DNA of 64,000 nt from Butyrivibrio sp. (GCA_015056655.1 SVFV01000009.1:58575-122574); one strand, 5' to 3'; positions 54,809 to 64,000 are shown, numbered from the stretch's first letter. Numbers and translations are program-made. Notes: generated by a model not told the origin, from the letters alone.

Positions 54809-56140
54809 ATGATAAGTATTGAAAAAAGTTCTAAGCCACTTAGTGGTGGGGTCTTTGTACCAGGTGATAAGTCAATTTCTCACAGGAGTATCATGTTCGG
54901 TGCTCTTGCAGAGGGGACTACAGAAATTACCGGTTTTCTTGAAGGCGCTGACTGCCTTTCTACAATAGACTGTTTCAGAAATCTTGGAGTTGAAATTGAG
55001 CACTCACAAAGACCTATGAATGGGGTGCCTACTATTACAGTTCATGGTAAAGGACTGTATGGACTTAAAGCTCCTAAAAAGGAACTTTTTACTGGCAACA
55101 GCGGAACTACAACCAGACTGATCGCAGGTATCCTTGCTGCACAGCCTTTTGATTCCATGCTGACAGGAGATAGCTCTATTGAAACACGTCCAATGGGCAG
55201 AATAATGAAGCCACTTACTCAGATGGGAGCAGACATTTCTTCTATTCATGATAATGATTGTGCGCCGCTCCTAATTCGTGGTGGCAAAAAGCTTCATGGA
55301 ATCACCTATCACACTCCTGTAGCTTCAGCACAGATCAAATCCTGCATTTTGCTGGCAGGTCTTTATTCAGACAGTGACACAGTTGTTTACGAGCCTGCCC
55401 TTAGCAGAAATCACACAGAGATAATGCTTCGAGCTTTTGGTGCAGATGTTCATAACGAAATAGATGTTCAGGGAAGTGCCGCAGCAATTCTTCATCCTGG
55501 CACACCGCTTCGCGGCATAAGGATAAATGTTCCTGGTGACATTTCATCTGCAGCTTATTTCATAGCAGCAGCTCTTATGGTTCCTGGCTCAGATGTTGTA
55601 ATTCATAATGTCGGCATCAACAAAACCAGAGCTGGTATACTTAGTGTACTCAAGCAGATGGGTGCTGATATTGAGCTTGAAAATGTTGATGAATCCATAG
55701 AGCCTAGAGCTGATCTTCATGTCAGATATTCCGAGCTTCATGGTAATGCAAATGGACGCTTTGAAATATCTGGAAAAATCATTCCTACAATGATAGACGA
55801 GCTTCCTATCTTTGCAGTTGTAGCAGCAACAGCAGATTGTACTACAATCATTAAGGATGCTGCAGAACTTAAGGTTAAGGAATCTAACCGAATCGATGCC
55901 ATAGTTAATAACTTAAAGGCTATGGGAGTAGACGTAGAAGCTACCGATGACGGTATGATAATAAACGGAGGAAAGTCCCTTCATGGCGCAGACATCGAGT
56001 GCCATGCAGACCACCGCATCGCCATGAGCTTTGCAATCGCAGCTCTTGCCGCAGACGGCACCACCAGAATCCTCGATGACAAGTGCGTAGGAATTTCCTA
56101 TCCTACATTCTTTAAGGATTTGAATAAACTTATAAAGTAA
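54809..56140 (+). CDS. aroA: 5-enolpyruvylshikimate-3-phosphate synthase
   Basis: A 443-residue shikimate-pathway enzyme. The family motifs are GDKSISHRSIMFGALAEG, the LFTGNSGTTTRLIAG substrate loop (here with Gly-Asn-Ser), SAQIKSCILLAGL, the DELPIF motif and ADHRIAMSFA with the PEP-binding residues. The length fits the class II type found in Firmicutes. AGAGGG precedes the ATG. It follows tyrA, and a terminator lies after it. Confidence 0.96.
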   Translation: MISIEKSSKPLSGGVFVPGDKSISHRSIMFGALAEGTTEITGFLEGADCLSTIDCFRNLGVEIEHSQRPMNGVPTITVHGKGLYGLKAPKKELFTGNSGTTTRLIAGILAAQPFDSMLTGDSSIETRPMGRIMKPLTQMGADISSIHDNDCAPLLIRGGKKLHGITYHTPVASAQIKSCILLAGLYSDSDTVVYEPALSRNHTEIMLRAFGADVHNEIDVQGSAAAILHPGTPLRGIRINVPGDISSAAYFIAAALMVPGSDVVIHNVGINKTRAGILSVLKQMGADIELENVDESIEPRADLHVRYSELHGNANGRFEISGKIIPTMIDELPIFAVVAATADCTTIIKDAAELKVKESNRIDAIVNNLKAMGVDVEATDDGMIINGGKSLHGADIECHADHRIAMSFAIAALAADGTTRILDDKCVGISYPTFFKDLNKLIK

Positions 56141-56185
56141 AAGTTCGTTAAGAGTACTATAAGAAATATAATCTTTAGATAACGA

Positions 56186-56215
56186 AAGCACCTCGACTGA
56201 GGTGCTTATTTCATT
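56186..56215 (+). terminator. Hairpin terminator after aroA
   Basis: AAGCACCTC / GAGGTGCTT with a 4-nt loop, then ATTTCATTTT. Confidence 0.7.
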
Positions 56216-56258
56216 TTGGGCCATTTCTATTTTGTAGACTTACTTTTTGCATTTTGAG

Positions 56259-56891
56259 CTATTTATCATTTTTCCATTGAAACTCTTCCAAGTTAACTTT
56301 TCCATCTTTAACTTCAATTCCTTCTGCTTCCAGAAGCTTTGCCTGCTGGCCGATTCCACCAAAAGCGAATTCACCAGATAGTTCGCCTTTGGAATTAACA
56401 ACCCTGAAGCAGGGAACATTGTCGGGATCAGGATTCTTGTGAAGGGCATTACCTACGGCGCGTGACATCTTTTTGTTCCCAGCGACCTCTGCTATCTGAG
56501 CATAGGTTGCAACTTGTCCATAAGGGATTTGTTTTACTGCTTCATATATTCGTTTGGTGGGGCTGTCTGATATCAGGTCATAGCTTTCTGCAATCATTAT
56601 TTTGATATCTTTTTCTGGAATACTGCCATCAAGAATAATAGTGTTCCAATGCTCCTTGTTCTGGTGATATCCGGGTATAACAGACTTGTAGATATTTCTC
56701 CAGAAGTATGCTCTATCAGGTGATGCCTTTACATTCAAATTCATGAAGCCATCTCTTTCATAAGTCCACAGAAATGCTTTCTTATTTCCTTTAAATCTCA
56801 CAAGCTGCCAGTTTGTGTCTCTAAATGGCGTATCCAGATAAGTGTCTGGAAATGATAGTCCATACTTTAAAGCTTCTTCTCGATTCTGCAT
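56259..56891 (-). CDS. MmcQ/YjbR domain fused to an MGMT/ATL-type DNA-repair domain
   Basis: A 210-residue two-domain protein. Residues 1-105 match the MmcQ/YjbR fold (SFPDTYLDTPFRDTNWQLVRF, KASPDRAYFWRNI, PGYHQNKEHWNTIIL). Residues 112-205 match the C-terminal domain of O6-alkylguanine-DNA alkyltransferase: QIPYGQVATYAQIAEVAG, the arginine finger SRAVGNALHKNP, and NVPCFRVVNSKG. The alkyl-acceptor Cys (C161) is present, but the usual PCHRV His is Phe (F162), so it is intermediate between a true transferase (PCHRV) and an alkyltransferase-like protein (PWHRV). It may sense or repair alkylated guanine; activity is uncertain. It is read alone, convergent with aroA. Confidence 0.87.
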   Translation of the reverse strand: MQNREEALKYGLSFPDTYLDTPFRDTNWQLVRFKGNKKAFLWTYERDGFMNLNVKASPDRAYFWRNIYKSVIPGYHQNKEHWNTIILDGSIPEKDIKIMIAESYDLISDSPTKRIYEAVKQIPYGQVATYAQIAEVAGNKKMSRAVGNALHKNPDPDNVPCFRVVNSKGELSGEFAFGGIGQQAKLLEAEGIEVKDGKVNLEEFQWKNDK

Positions 56892-57024
56892 AAGCGTTCT
56901 CCAGGCTTGAATTATTAATCAAATTATATCAAATAGGGGTACCAAATTTCAAAAACCGCACAAATCCCACTCTTATTGTGGCTTGACATAGATGTCATAA
57001 TTGTGCAAACTGTTTACAAAAAAC

Positions 57025-57053
57025 TTGTGATTTCCGCACAATTTTAGTAAAAT
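57025..57053 (+). promoter_or_regulatory. Promoter of the EF-G paralogue gene
   Basis: TTGTGA (57025-57030), 17-bp spacer and TAAAAT (57048-57053). A further TTGACA is at 56983-56988 but lacks a good -10. Confidence 0.5.
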
Positions 57054-57080
57054 ATCTCTATAGGGTTGGGGGGAATCTAC

Positions 57081-57149
57081 ATGAAGTCTCATGATTTTAC
57101 CCAAAAAAATATCTACTGGAGGACTAGAGATGAAAGTTTACACAAGTGA
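57081..57149 (+). CDS. Possible 22-residue leader peptide overlapping the EF-G paralogue start
   Basis: GGGGGGAA lies about 5 nt upstream of an ATG whose 22-codon frame ends 20 nt inside the EF-G paralogue, in another frame. The stop overlapping the downstream start would allow coupled or regulated translation. No family was recognised and the ORF could be accidental. Confidence 0.3.
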   Translation: MKSHDFTQKNIYWRTRDESLHK

Positions 57150-59220
57150 CAAAATCCGTAACGTTGTACTTTTAGGGCATGGCGGAGCAGGCAAGACCTC
57201 TCTCGCAGAAGCTATGGCTTATCTTTCAGGTATTACCTCACGTATGGGTAAAGTATCTGATGGAAATACAGTAAGTGATTTTGACAAAGAAGAACAGAAA
57301 CGTCAGTTTTCAATCAGCACAACTAACATCGCACTCGAGTGGGATGATCATAAGATCAACCTTCTTGATGCTCCTGGATTCTTCGACTTCGTTGGTGAAG
57401 TTCAGGAAGCTATGAGCGTTGCCGATGCAGCTATCATCGTTGTATCCGGTAAGGCAGGTGTTGAAGTTGGAACAGAGAGAGCATGGGATCTTTGTGAGAA
57501 ATATAATATTCCTCGTATGTTCTTTGTTTCTGACATGGACATTGATGATGCGTCCTATAGACAGGTAGTCCAGGACCTCACAGATAAATATGGTAAAAAG
57601 ATTGCTCCTTTCAATATGCCCAGTCGTGAGAATGAGAAGTTCGTTGGATACGTTAACGTTATCCAGGAGAAGGGCTTCCGCTGGGAAGGTAAGGACGCAG
57701 TAGAGTGCGAAGTCCCTGATTACAACCAGGAATACTTAAAGCAGTATCGTGATACTCTCATGGAAGCTGTTGCTGAGACAAGTGAAGAGTTCATGGACAG
57801 ATACTTCAGCGGAGAGACATTCTCAGAGCAGGAGATCAGATCAGCTCTTAGAACTAACGTATGTGATGGATCAATCGTTCCGATCGAGATGGGATCCAGC
57901 ATTCTTGCACAGGGTGTTTACACACTCCTTGATGATATTATTAAGTACATGCCTGCACCTGAGAACCGCAAGATGGCAGGTATCAATATGAAGACTAATG
58001 AGATCTTCGAAGCTAACTTCGATTTCTCAAAGCCTAAGACAGCTTTCGTATTCAAGACAATGATGGATCCTTTCATTGGAAAATATTCAATGATCAAGGT
58101 TCGCTCTGGTGTTATCAAGACTGATGATGTTATGTATGATTCCAACAAGGATACAGAGCTTAAGATTGGTAAGCTTTATGTAATGCAGGGTAACAAGACT
58201 ATCGAAGTTCCTGAACTTCACGCTGGTGACTTCGGTGCTCTTCAGAAGCTTGATATCAGCACAGGTGATACTCTTTCAACAAAGGCTAACCCTGTACAGT
58301 ATGCAAAGATGGATATTTCTGAGCCTTACACATACATGAGATATAAGGCACAGAATAAGGCTGATATTGATAAGATTGCTCAGTCTCTTGCTAAGCTTGC
58401 AGCTGAGGATGCAACACTTAAGGTTGTTAATGATGCTGAGAATCATCAGTCTCTTATCTATGGTATGGGTGACATGCATCTTGAGATCGCTGTAAGTAAG
58501 CTACTTAATGAGTACAAGGTTGCTGTTGAACTGGCTAAGCCTAAGGTAGCATTCAGAGAGACAATCAGAAAGAATTCTGATGTTGAGTACAAGTATAAGA
58601 AGCAGACCGGTGGGCATGGACAGTATGGTCACGTTAAGATGAGATTCGAGCCTTCACATGATGACACCAAGCCTTATGTATTTGAGCAGGTAGTTGTAGG
58701 TGGAGCTGTTCCGAAGAACTACTTCCCTGCAGTTGAAAAGGGTATCGCAGAGGCTTCAGCAAGAGGACCTCTTGCAGCTTATCCTGTAGTTGGTGTTAAG
58801 GCTATCCTTTATGATGGATCCTATCATCCGGTTGATTCATCTGAAATGGCATTCAAGGTTGCTGCAAGTAATGCATTCAAGAAGGGATTCATGGAAGCAA
58901 CACCTGTACTCCTTGAGCCTATAGCTACTCTTAAGGTTACTGTTCCGGATACATACACCGGTGATGTAATGGGTGACCTTAACAAGAGAAGAGGCCGTGT
59001 ACTTGGAATGAATCCTACAGGTGATGGCAAACAGGTTATTGAAGCTGACATCCCTATGATGGAGCTCTATGGCTACTGCACAACACTTAGATCCATGACC
59101 GGTGGTGCTGGAGACTTCGAGTACGCCTTTGCAAGATATGAGCAGGCTCCTTCAGATATCCAGGAGAAGGAAGTTGCTGCAAGAGCAGAGAAGGTTAAGG
59201 AAAACAGCATAGAAGACTAA
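57130..59220 (+). CDS. EF-G-like translational GTPase paralogue with altered G3 and G4 motifs
   Basis: A 696-residue five-domain EF-G-like protein. I start at the ATG at 57130 with GGAGG 7 nt upstream. G1 is GHGGAGKT (residues 16-23). G3 is DAPGFFDF (80-87) in place of DTPGHVDF, so the catalytic His is Phe. G4 is SDMD (134-137) in place of NKMD, so normal guanine specificity is weakened. Domains II-V are well kept, including KQTGGHGQYGHVKMRFEP, the GxHPVDSSEMAF loop and the C-terminal GRVLGMNPTGDGKQVIEADIPMMELYGY. It belongs with EF-G2-type paralogues rather than the housekeeping FusA. A different nucleotide use or a slow, regulatory ribosome role is an inference. Confidence 0.88.
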   Translation: MKVYTSDKIRNVVLLGHGGAGKTSLAEAMAYLSGITSRMGKVSDGNTVSDFDKEEQKRQFSISTTNIALEWDDHKINLLDAPGFFDFVGEVQEAMSVADAAIIVVSGKAGVEVGTERAWDLCEKYNIPRMFFVSDMDIDDASYRQVVQDLTDKYGKKIAPFNMPSRENEKFVGYVNVIQEKGFRWEGKDAVECEVPDYNQEYLKQYRDTLMEAVAETSEEFMDRYFSGETFSEQEIRSALRTNVCDGSIVPIEMGSSILAQGVYTLLDDIIKYMPAPENRKMAGINMKTNEIFEANFDFSKPKTAFVFKTMMDPFIGKYSMIKVRSGVIKTDDVMYDSNKDTELKIGKLYVMQGNKTIEVPELHAGDFGALQKLDISTGDTLSTKANPVQYAKMDISEPYTYMRYKAQNKADIDKIAQSLAKLAAEDATLKVVNDAENHQSLIYGMGDMHLEIAVSKLLNEYKVAVELAKPKVAFRETIRKNSDVEYKYKKQTGGHGQYGHVKMRFEPSHDDTKPYVFEQVVVGGAVPKNYFPAVEKGIAEASARGPLAAYPVVGVKAILYDGSYHPVDSSEMAFKVAASNAFKKGFMEATPVLLEPIATLKVTVPDTYTGDVMGDLNKRRGRVLGMNPTGDGKQVIEADIPMMELYGYCTTLRSMTGGAGDFEYAFARYEQAPSDIQEKEVAARAEKVKENSIED

Positions 59221-59236
59221 TACAAAGAATAATGCG

Positions 59237-59266
59237 GCGTCGGATAAGTAAATCCGACGCTGTTTT
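59237..59266 (+). terminator. Intrinsic terminator after the EF-G paralogue
   Basis: Perfect 9-bp hairpin GCGTCGGAT / ATCCGACGC with a 6-nt loop, then TGTTTT. Confidence 0.85.
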
Positions 59267-59374
59267 CTTATTTTATAGTTTTTTAAGCATTTCTTTAATA
59301 AGAGTTGATACATTCATGTTACGATATTTAAAGTGGGAGAAGACTAAAATTTGATAAGCTGTTGAGGTGAAACT

Positions 59375-61321
59375 ATGCGTTATATAGGAATGCATATAGG
59401 TCTTAGATACAACATAATAGGAGAATATGCCAGTCTTGTGCTTGCACTTCTCCTACTCGTGTTTATGATGTTAACAAAGCCAAGACAGTCGAAAGCATTT
59501 GGTTTCCTTCTTATAGGCACTATTACTTCAGTTATAGCTACTTTTGTTCAGATATTCATAGTCGAGATAGCTTCAAATGTTGAGGCATATTACGACAGAA
59601 AAATGTTTACCACAATCCTGGTGGTATTTCTTATTCTTTATGCTATAATCCTTATTTCATTTTTCAACTATGTAAATCTTCTTAGTGAGAGACGATTAAA
59701 GAAGAGATCTGTTATTGCGGCACTTTATGTCGGAATAGCACTTCTTTATGCTGCAGGTATCATATATCAGGTCTACTTGAAGAGCTTTTATTATGTGAGA
59801 ACTGATGGAATAGATATAACTCATTTCATCCGCTATTACTGCATGACAGGAATAGGCTGTGCAGTAATATGCTTTGCTGTTTGCTTTTACAGAAGAATAA
59901 CAATATCTCGTATTGTTATGAGAGCAATCTATCTGGTCATTCCTATGACTATAGTCACCCTGATTTTACAGATATTTGAAAGAAAAGCTATCTTTAGTGG
60001 AGTGACCTATGTAATTCCGCTTATGGCATGCTATCTGCTTTTCCACTCTAATCCATATGATGAGGATACAGGCTGTCAGAATGTAAGTGCTATGGAAAGC
60101 AGATTCATTACCAATAGCAGAAGAGGCAGGATTTTCTACCTTGCATATATCGAATTTTCGCAGCTTCTTGGAAGCGCCAGAGCACCAGACTATGAGGCTC
60201 TGACCCTTGATCTTGCAAGAGCCTGCAGAGATATAGAGCGCATATCCAGAAAAATAAATATGTACAGGCTTAACTTCGGAACCTTTATTGTAATAATGGA
60301 GGTGCGTGAGAGGTCTGATGCCGAGAACTATGCAGAGCAGATGAGGGATATTCTCGATAATTTCTACAGATATAATGAGGACCACATACATTATTTCTTA
60401 GGAGTTGGCGGAGACAGCAAGAGGTTTGCATCCCAGGGACATAAGTGGACACAGTTCTTCATGAGATTCCTCAGAGAAAAATATGCAGTTGATGGCCAGA
60501 ACGTATATTGCTTTGCAAAGGGCGAGGATTTCAGGGAATATGATGAAATCTACAGTGTTGAGAGAACTCTTGCAGATATCAGAAGTAAGATGAATCCTGA
60601 TGATGATAGAATCCTTTGCTATGCACAGCCAATCTACAGCGTTCATAAAGATTCCTTCAGATCTGCAGAAGCTCTTATGAGACTTTGTATAGATGGAAAG
60701 ATGATCCCACCTGATGAATTCATAAGAATAGCAGAGCAGACCAACTGTATCCATTCCCTTACGGTTATCATGATGCATAAGGTATGCAGGGCAGTCGAGG
60801 CACTATCTGAGGAATATGATTTTGATGCTGTGACGATAAACTGTTCAACTGCGGATTTCGTTGATAAGGAATTCTACAAAGAGATTATGGATATTATCCA
60901 TAGCTATAAGATTGATCAGAAAAAGATAAGGCTCGAAATTACAGAATCCATGATGGCAGACAGCTATGATGCTGTTAAACACAATATGGAAAGACTCAAC
61001 ATGGAAGGTATTCAGCTATACATGGATGATTTTGGAACAGGTTATTCAAATCTAGAGAGAGTACTTGATGTACCGGTTCAGACAATTAAGTTTGATAAGT
61101 CACTTCTCTATAAATCAATTCAGGATGAGCGCGTAGGAGATATCATTTCCTACATGATAGATATCTTTAAAAAGAATGGATTTATCACTCTGGTTGAAGG
61201 TGTAGAGGATGAATGTCAAAAGAACTACAGCATAAAAAGAGGCTTTGATTATATCCAGGGGTATCATTATGCAAAGCCAATGCCAATAGAGAATTTGAAG
61301 AAGTATTTCTCAAAAAAATAA
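59375..61321 (+). CDS. Seven-helix membrane protein with degenerate GGDEF and intact EAL
   Basis: A 648-residue signalling protein. The first 220 residues hold seven hydrophobic segments, a likely membrane sensor. A degenerate GGDEF domain follows (about 235-400): the position of the GGDEF motif reads RLNFGTFIV, so cyclase activity is not expected. The EAL domain (about 410-645) keeps AEALMRL (about 430), LEITESMM, MDDFGTGYSNL, FDKSLL and VEGVED, so it is a probable c-di-GMP phosphodiesterase. GAGGTG precedes the ATG. A strong terminator follows. It may oppose the GGDEF-EAL protein encoded at 27-30 kb. Confidence 0.9.
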   Translation: MRYIGMHIGLRYNIIGEYASLVLALLLLVFMMLTKPRQSKAFGFLLIGTITSVIATFVQIFIVEIASNVEAYYDRKMFTTILVVFLILYAIILISFFNYVNLLSERRLKKRSVIAALYVGIALLYAAGIIYQVYLKSFYYVRTDGIDITHFIRYYCMTGIGCAVICFAVCFYRRITISRIVMRAIYLVIPMTIVTLILQIFERKAIFSGVTYVIPLMACYLLFHSNPYDEDTGCQNVSAMESRFITNSRRGRIFYLAYIEFSQLLGSARAPDYEALTLDLARACRDIERISRKINMYRLNFGTFIVIMEVRERSDAENYAEQMRDILDNFYRYNEDHIHYFLGVGGDSKRFASQGHKWTQFFMRFLREKYAVDGQNVYCFAKGEDFREYDEIYSVERTLADIRSKMNPDDDRILCYAQPIYSVHKDSFRSAEALMRLCIDGKMIPPDEFIRIAEQTNCIHSLTVIMMHKVCRAVEALSEEYDFDAVTINCSTADFVDKEFYKEIMDIIHSYKIDQKKIRLEITESMMADSYDAVKHNMERLNMEGIQLYMDDFGTGYSNLERVLDVPVQTIKFDKSLLYKSIQDERVGDIISYMIDIFKKNGFITLVEGVEDECQKNYSIKRGFDYIQGYHYAKPMPIENLKKYFSKK

Positions 61322-61334
61322 CAAATCAAAATCA

Positions 61335-61380
61335 GCTTCGCACATCAAAAGGTAAAATTTAGATGTGCGAAGCTTCTTTG
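61335..61380 (+). terminator. Intrinsic terminator after the EAL protein gene
   Basis: Perfect 12-bp hairpin GCTTCGCACATC / GATGTGCGAAGC with a 15-nt loop, then TTCTTTG. Confidence 0.85.
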
Positions 61381-61395
61381 TATACTCATATCTCC

Positions 61396-61424
61396 TTGAA
61401 TAAGACACCCTGTTATGGTAAAAT
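61396..61424 (+). promoter_or_regulatory. Promoter of leuS
   Basis: TTGAAT (61396-61401), 17-bp spacer and TAAAAT (61419-61424) with an extended TGG. No T-box is present in the 137-nt gap, so leuS is not tRNA-controlled here. Confidence 0.65.
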
Positions 61425-61458
61425 TCTGACTGTTTAGAGGCTATCGGAGGTATGAAAT

Positions 61459-63876
61459 ATGTCAGAGTTATATAACCACAAAGAAGTTGAACAAAAATGG
61501 CAGAAGATATGGGATGATGAGAAGGCATTTGCTGCAAGCAATGATTATTCAAAGCCTAAGTATTATGCACTTGTTGAGTTCCCTTATCCTTCAGGACAGG
61601 GTCTTCATGTAGGACATCCCCGTCCGTATACTGCACTTGATATTGTTGCACGTAAGCGCAGAATGCAGGGATACAACGTACTATATCCCATGGGCTGGGA
61701 CGCATTTGGTCTTCCTACAGAGAACTATGCTATCAAGAACCACATTCATCCCAAGATTGTTACAAAGAACAATGTTGAGAAGTTCAAGAGTCAGCTTCAT
61801 TCACTAGGTTATTCCTTTGACTGGGATAGAGAAATCAATACAACTGACCCTAACTACTACAAGTGGACACAGTGGATTTTCCTTAAGCTTTTCAAGGCAG
61901 GTCTCGCTTACAAGAAGGAGATGCCTATCAACTGGTGTACATCATGTAAGGTTGGTCTTGCAAACGAAGAGGTTGTAAACGGCGTTTGTGAGCGTTGTGG
62001 TAGTGAGGTTGTTCGCAAGGTTAAGAGCGAGTGGATGCTCAAGATCACAGAGTACGCTGATAAGCTCATCGATGGCCTTGAAGGTGTTGATTATATTGAG
62101 AGAGTAAAGGTATCACAGAAGAACTGGATCGGACGTTCTACAGGTGCAGAGGTTGACTTCAGCATCAAGGGTACAGAGGATCACCTTACAGTTTATACAA
62201 CTCGCTGCGATACACTTTTTGGTGCTACTTACATGGTAGTATCACCTGAGCATCCTTATCTTGATAAGTATAAGGATCAGATCTCCAATTTTGATGAGAT
62301 TTTGAAATATCGCGAGGAGGCAGCTAAGAAGTCCGACTTCGAGCGTGCTGAGCTTGCTAAGGATAAGACAGGTGTTGAGGTTAATGGTCTTGTTGCTATC
62401 AACCCTGTTAATGGAAAAGAGATTCCGATCTGGGTTTCTGATTATGTACTTATGAGCTATGGTACAGGTGCAATCATGGCCGTTCCTGCTCATGATGACA
62501 GAGACTGGGAGTTTGCAAAGAAGTTTGGTCTTCCTATCATTCAGGTTGTTGCTAAGGAAGGCGAAGAGGTTGACGTTAACGAGGCTGCATTCACAGACGT
62601 AGCTACTGGCGTTCTTATCAACTCAGACTTTATCAATGGTCTTTCGGTTCAGGATGCTAAGGCAAAGATGATTTCCTTCCTTGAGGAGAAGAAGATTGGT
62701 CATGCTCAGGTTAACTATAAGCTTCGTGACTGGGTATTCTCACGTCAGAGATACTGGGGTGAGCCCATTCCGATCGTTGAGTGTCCTAAGTGTGGATTCG
62801 TGCCGATCGATGAGTCAGAGCTTCCTCTGCTTTTACCTGAGGTAGACAGCTATGAGCCTACAGATAACGGTGAATCACCGCTTGCAGCTATGACAGACTG
62901 GGTTAACACAACATGTCCTTGCTGCGGAGGCCCTGCTAAGCGTGAGACAGATACAATGCCTCAGTGGGCAGGATCTTCATGGTACTTCCTCAGATATACA
63001 GATCCTACAAATGAGAACGCTCTTGCCAGCAAGGAGGCTCTTAAGTACTGGCTTCCTGTTGACTGGTACAACGGAGGTATGGAGCATACAACACTTCACC
63101 TTCTTTACTCCAGATTCTGGCATAAGTTCCTCTTTGATCAGGGCGTAGTTCCTACATCTGAGCCTTATCAGAAGAGAACAAGCCATGGAATGATCCTTGG
63201 TGAGAACGGCGAGAAGATGAGTAAGAGCCGTGGTAACGTAGTTAATCCTGATGAAATCGTAGAGGATTACGGTGCAGATACACTTCGTACATACGAGATG
63301 TTCATCGGTGCATTTGATCTTGCAGCTTCATGGTCAGAGGATGGCGTTAAGGGATGCCGCAGATTCCTTGAGAGAGTATGGAAGCTCCAGGATATCCTTG
63401 TAGATGGTGATGAGTATTCAGACGACCTCAAGGGTGAGATGCACAGAACTATCAAGAAGGTATCAGACGATTTTGAGAACCTTAAGTACAACACAGCTAT
63501 TGCAGCTATGATGTCACTTATCAATGACTTCTACAAGAAGAAAGCCGTTAACAAGGCTGAGTACAAGACACTCCTTGTAATGCTCAACCCTGTAGCTCCT
63601 CATATCACAGAGGAAATCTGGCAGAGAATCGGCGGAGAGGGCAGAATCTATCAGCAGACATGGCCTGAGTTTGACGAGTCTCTTACTGTTGAGAGCACAA
63701 TTGAAATTGCTGTACAGGTAAATGGTAAGGTTCGTGCTACAATCGCAATTGGTAAGGATGATGCTAAGGATGCAGTTCTTGCAAAGGCTAAGGAAGCAAT
63801 AGCAGGAAAGTTTGATGGTAATATCATCAAAGAAATCTATGTACCTGGTAAGATTGTTAATATCGTAATGAAATAA
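61459..63876 (+). CDS. leuS: Leucyl-tRNA synthetase
   Basis: An 805-residue class I synthetase charging tRNA-Leu. The HIGH-type motif is [15 protein letters not shown] (about residue 48) and the KMSKS motif is [12 protein letters not shown]. Between them lie a zinc-binding-type CTSCKVG/CERCG segment and the editing (CP1) domain (about 220-410), with [15 protein letters not shown] and [13 protein letters not shown] second Cys cluster CPKCGF/CPCCGG occurs later, and the C-terminal anticodon-binding region ends [10 protein letters not shown]. The length fits the bacterial family. CGGAGG precedes the ATG. Confidence 0.97.
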   Translation: MSELYNHKEVEQKWQKIWDDEKAFAASNDYSKPKYYALVEFPYPSGQGLHVGHPRPYTALDIVARKRRMQGYNVLYPMGWDAFGLPTENYAIKNHIHPKIVTKNNVEKFKSQLHSLGYSFDWDREINTTDPNYYKWTQWIFLKLFKAGLAYKKEMPINWCTSCKVGLANEEVVNGVCERCGSEVVRKVKSEWMLKITEYADKLIDGLEGVDYIERVKVSQKNWIGRSTGAEVDFSIKGTEDHLTVYTTRCDTLFGATYMVVSPEHPYLDKYKDQISNFDEILKYREEAAKKSDFERAELAKDKTGVEVNGLVAINPVNGKEIPIWVSDYVLMSYGTGAIMAVPAHDDRDWEFAKKFGLPIIQVVAKEGEEVDVNEAAFTDVATGVLINSDFINGLSVQDAKAKMISFLEEKKIGHAQVNYKLRDWVFSRQRYWGEPIPIVECPKCGFVPIDESELPLLLPEVDSYEPTDNGESPLAAMTDWVNTTCPCCGGPAKRETDTMPQWAGSSWYFLRYTDPTNENALASKEALKYWLPVDWYNGGMEHTTLHLLYSRFWHKFLFDQGVVPTSEPYQKRTSHGMILGENGEKMSKSRGNVVNPDEIVEDYGADTLRTYEMFIGAFDLAASWSEDGVKGCRRFLERVWKLQDILVDGDEYSDDLKGEMHRTIKKVSDDFENLKYNTAIAAMMSLINDFYKKKAVNKAEYKTLLVMLNPVAPHITEEIWQRIGGEGRIYQQTWPEFDESLTVESTIEIAVQVNGKVRATIAIGKDDAKDAVLAKAKEAIAGKFDGNIIKEIYVPGKIVNIVMK

Positions 63877-63954
63877 TCAGATAATGATTTTTCATGCATA
63901 AAGTTAATAAATCATTCAATTATAAAGGGGCTGTGAAATAATAAGCCCATGAAA

Positions 63955-63999
63955 AAAAGAGAAGTAATAGCTGGAAACAGCCGATTACTTCTCTTTTTT
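63955..63999 (+). terminator. Intrinsic terminator after leuS
   Basis: Long hairpin AAAAAGAGAAGTAAT-AGCTG / CAGCC-GATTACTTCTCTTTTTT, with a GAAA tetraloop and a T6 run at the window edge. Confidence 0.88.
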
Positions 64000-64000
64000 C

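Noticed and set aside
61322..61458. T-box before leuS
   Set aside because: The gap has a terminator of the upstream gene and a promoter, but no AGGGTGG-type T-box sequence.
63877..64000. Insertion-sequence end at the right edge
   Set aside because: AAGGGGCTGTGAAATAATAAG looks like an IS terminal repeat at first, but the stretch ends in a normal leuS terminator and no transposase is present.
1..64000. CRISPR array, tRNA, rRNA or prophage
   Set aside because: No regularly spaced repeats, cloverleaf-type genes, rRNA sequence or phage structural genes were recognised on either strand.

Overview
The window looks like chromosome of an anaerobic, low-GC Firmicute of the family Lachnospiraceae, most likely Butyrivibrio or a close relative. 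The basis is an Rnf complex in the order C-D-G-E-A-B, a T-box ahead of pheST, a CIRCE-controlled hsp20, sortase-anchored surface proteins with an LPQTGQLWW-type signal, many GGDEF/EAL proteins, and codon use rich in CTT and AAG. This is inference from gene content; no rRNA or tRNA gene was seen. No phage, plasmid, CRISPR array or complete insertion sequence was recognised.

Region 1 (1-14.5 kb) is a cell-surface region. It holds a sortase-assembled pilus locus (a large Cna-B adhesin cut by the window edge, a major pilin, a class C sortase, a minor pilin and a second sortase), then the dipeptidase PepD, then a 1968-residue secreted wall protein built from a thrice-repeated module I do not recognise. 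Region 2 (14.5-24 kb) has malQ, hflX, a small unknown gene followed by a macrodomain-NADAR fusion, intergenic repeats, a CIRCE-regulated hsp20 and an ECF transporter (S, fused A-A', T). Region 3 (24-37 kb) has an unknown gene with cstA, an AraC regulator divergent from a GGDEF-EAL protein that is followed by a voltage-gated-type K+ channel, a TetR regulator divergent from a hybrid histidine kinase, metY and a YprB-like exonuclease. Region 4 (37-46.5 kb) is the Rnf operon, a secreted DUF4015 protein, a DUF1624 membrane protein and pyruvate kinase. Region 5 (46.5-64 kb) is mostly housekeeping: T-box-pheST, M18 aminopeptidase, queA, a PilZ protein, tyrA-aroA, a YjbR-MGMT fusion, a divergent EF-G paralogue, a membrane EAL protein and leuS.

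The threads that tie genes together are surface assembly (pilins and sortases side by side), c-di-GMP signalling (one intact GGDEF-EAL protein, one membrane EAL protein with a degenerate GGDEF, one PilZ receptor), energy conservation (Rnf, Pyk, CstA) and aromatic amino acid supply (tyrA-aroA, with pheST under T-box control). The most unusual items are the macrodomain-NADAR fusion that may act on ADP-ribosylated DNA or nucleotides, the repeated modules of the giant surface protein, an EF-G paralogue with degenerate G3 and G4 motifs, a two-copy stem-loop element near metY and queA, and a K+ channel with two RCK_C domains but no NAD-binding RCK_N.
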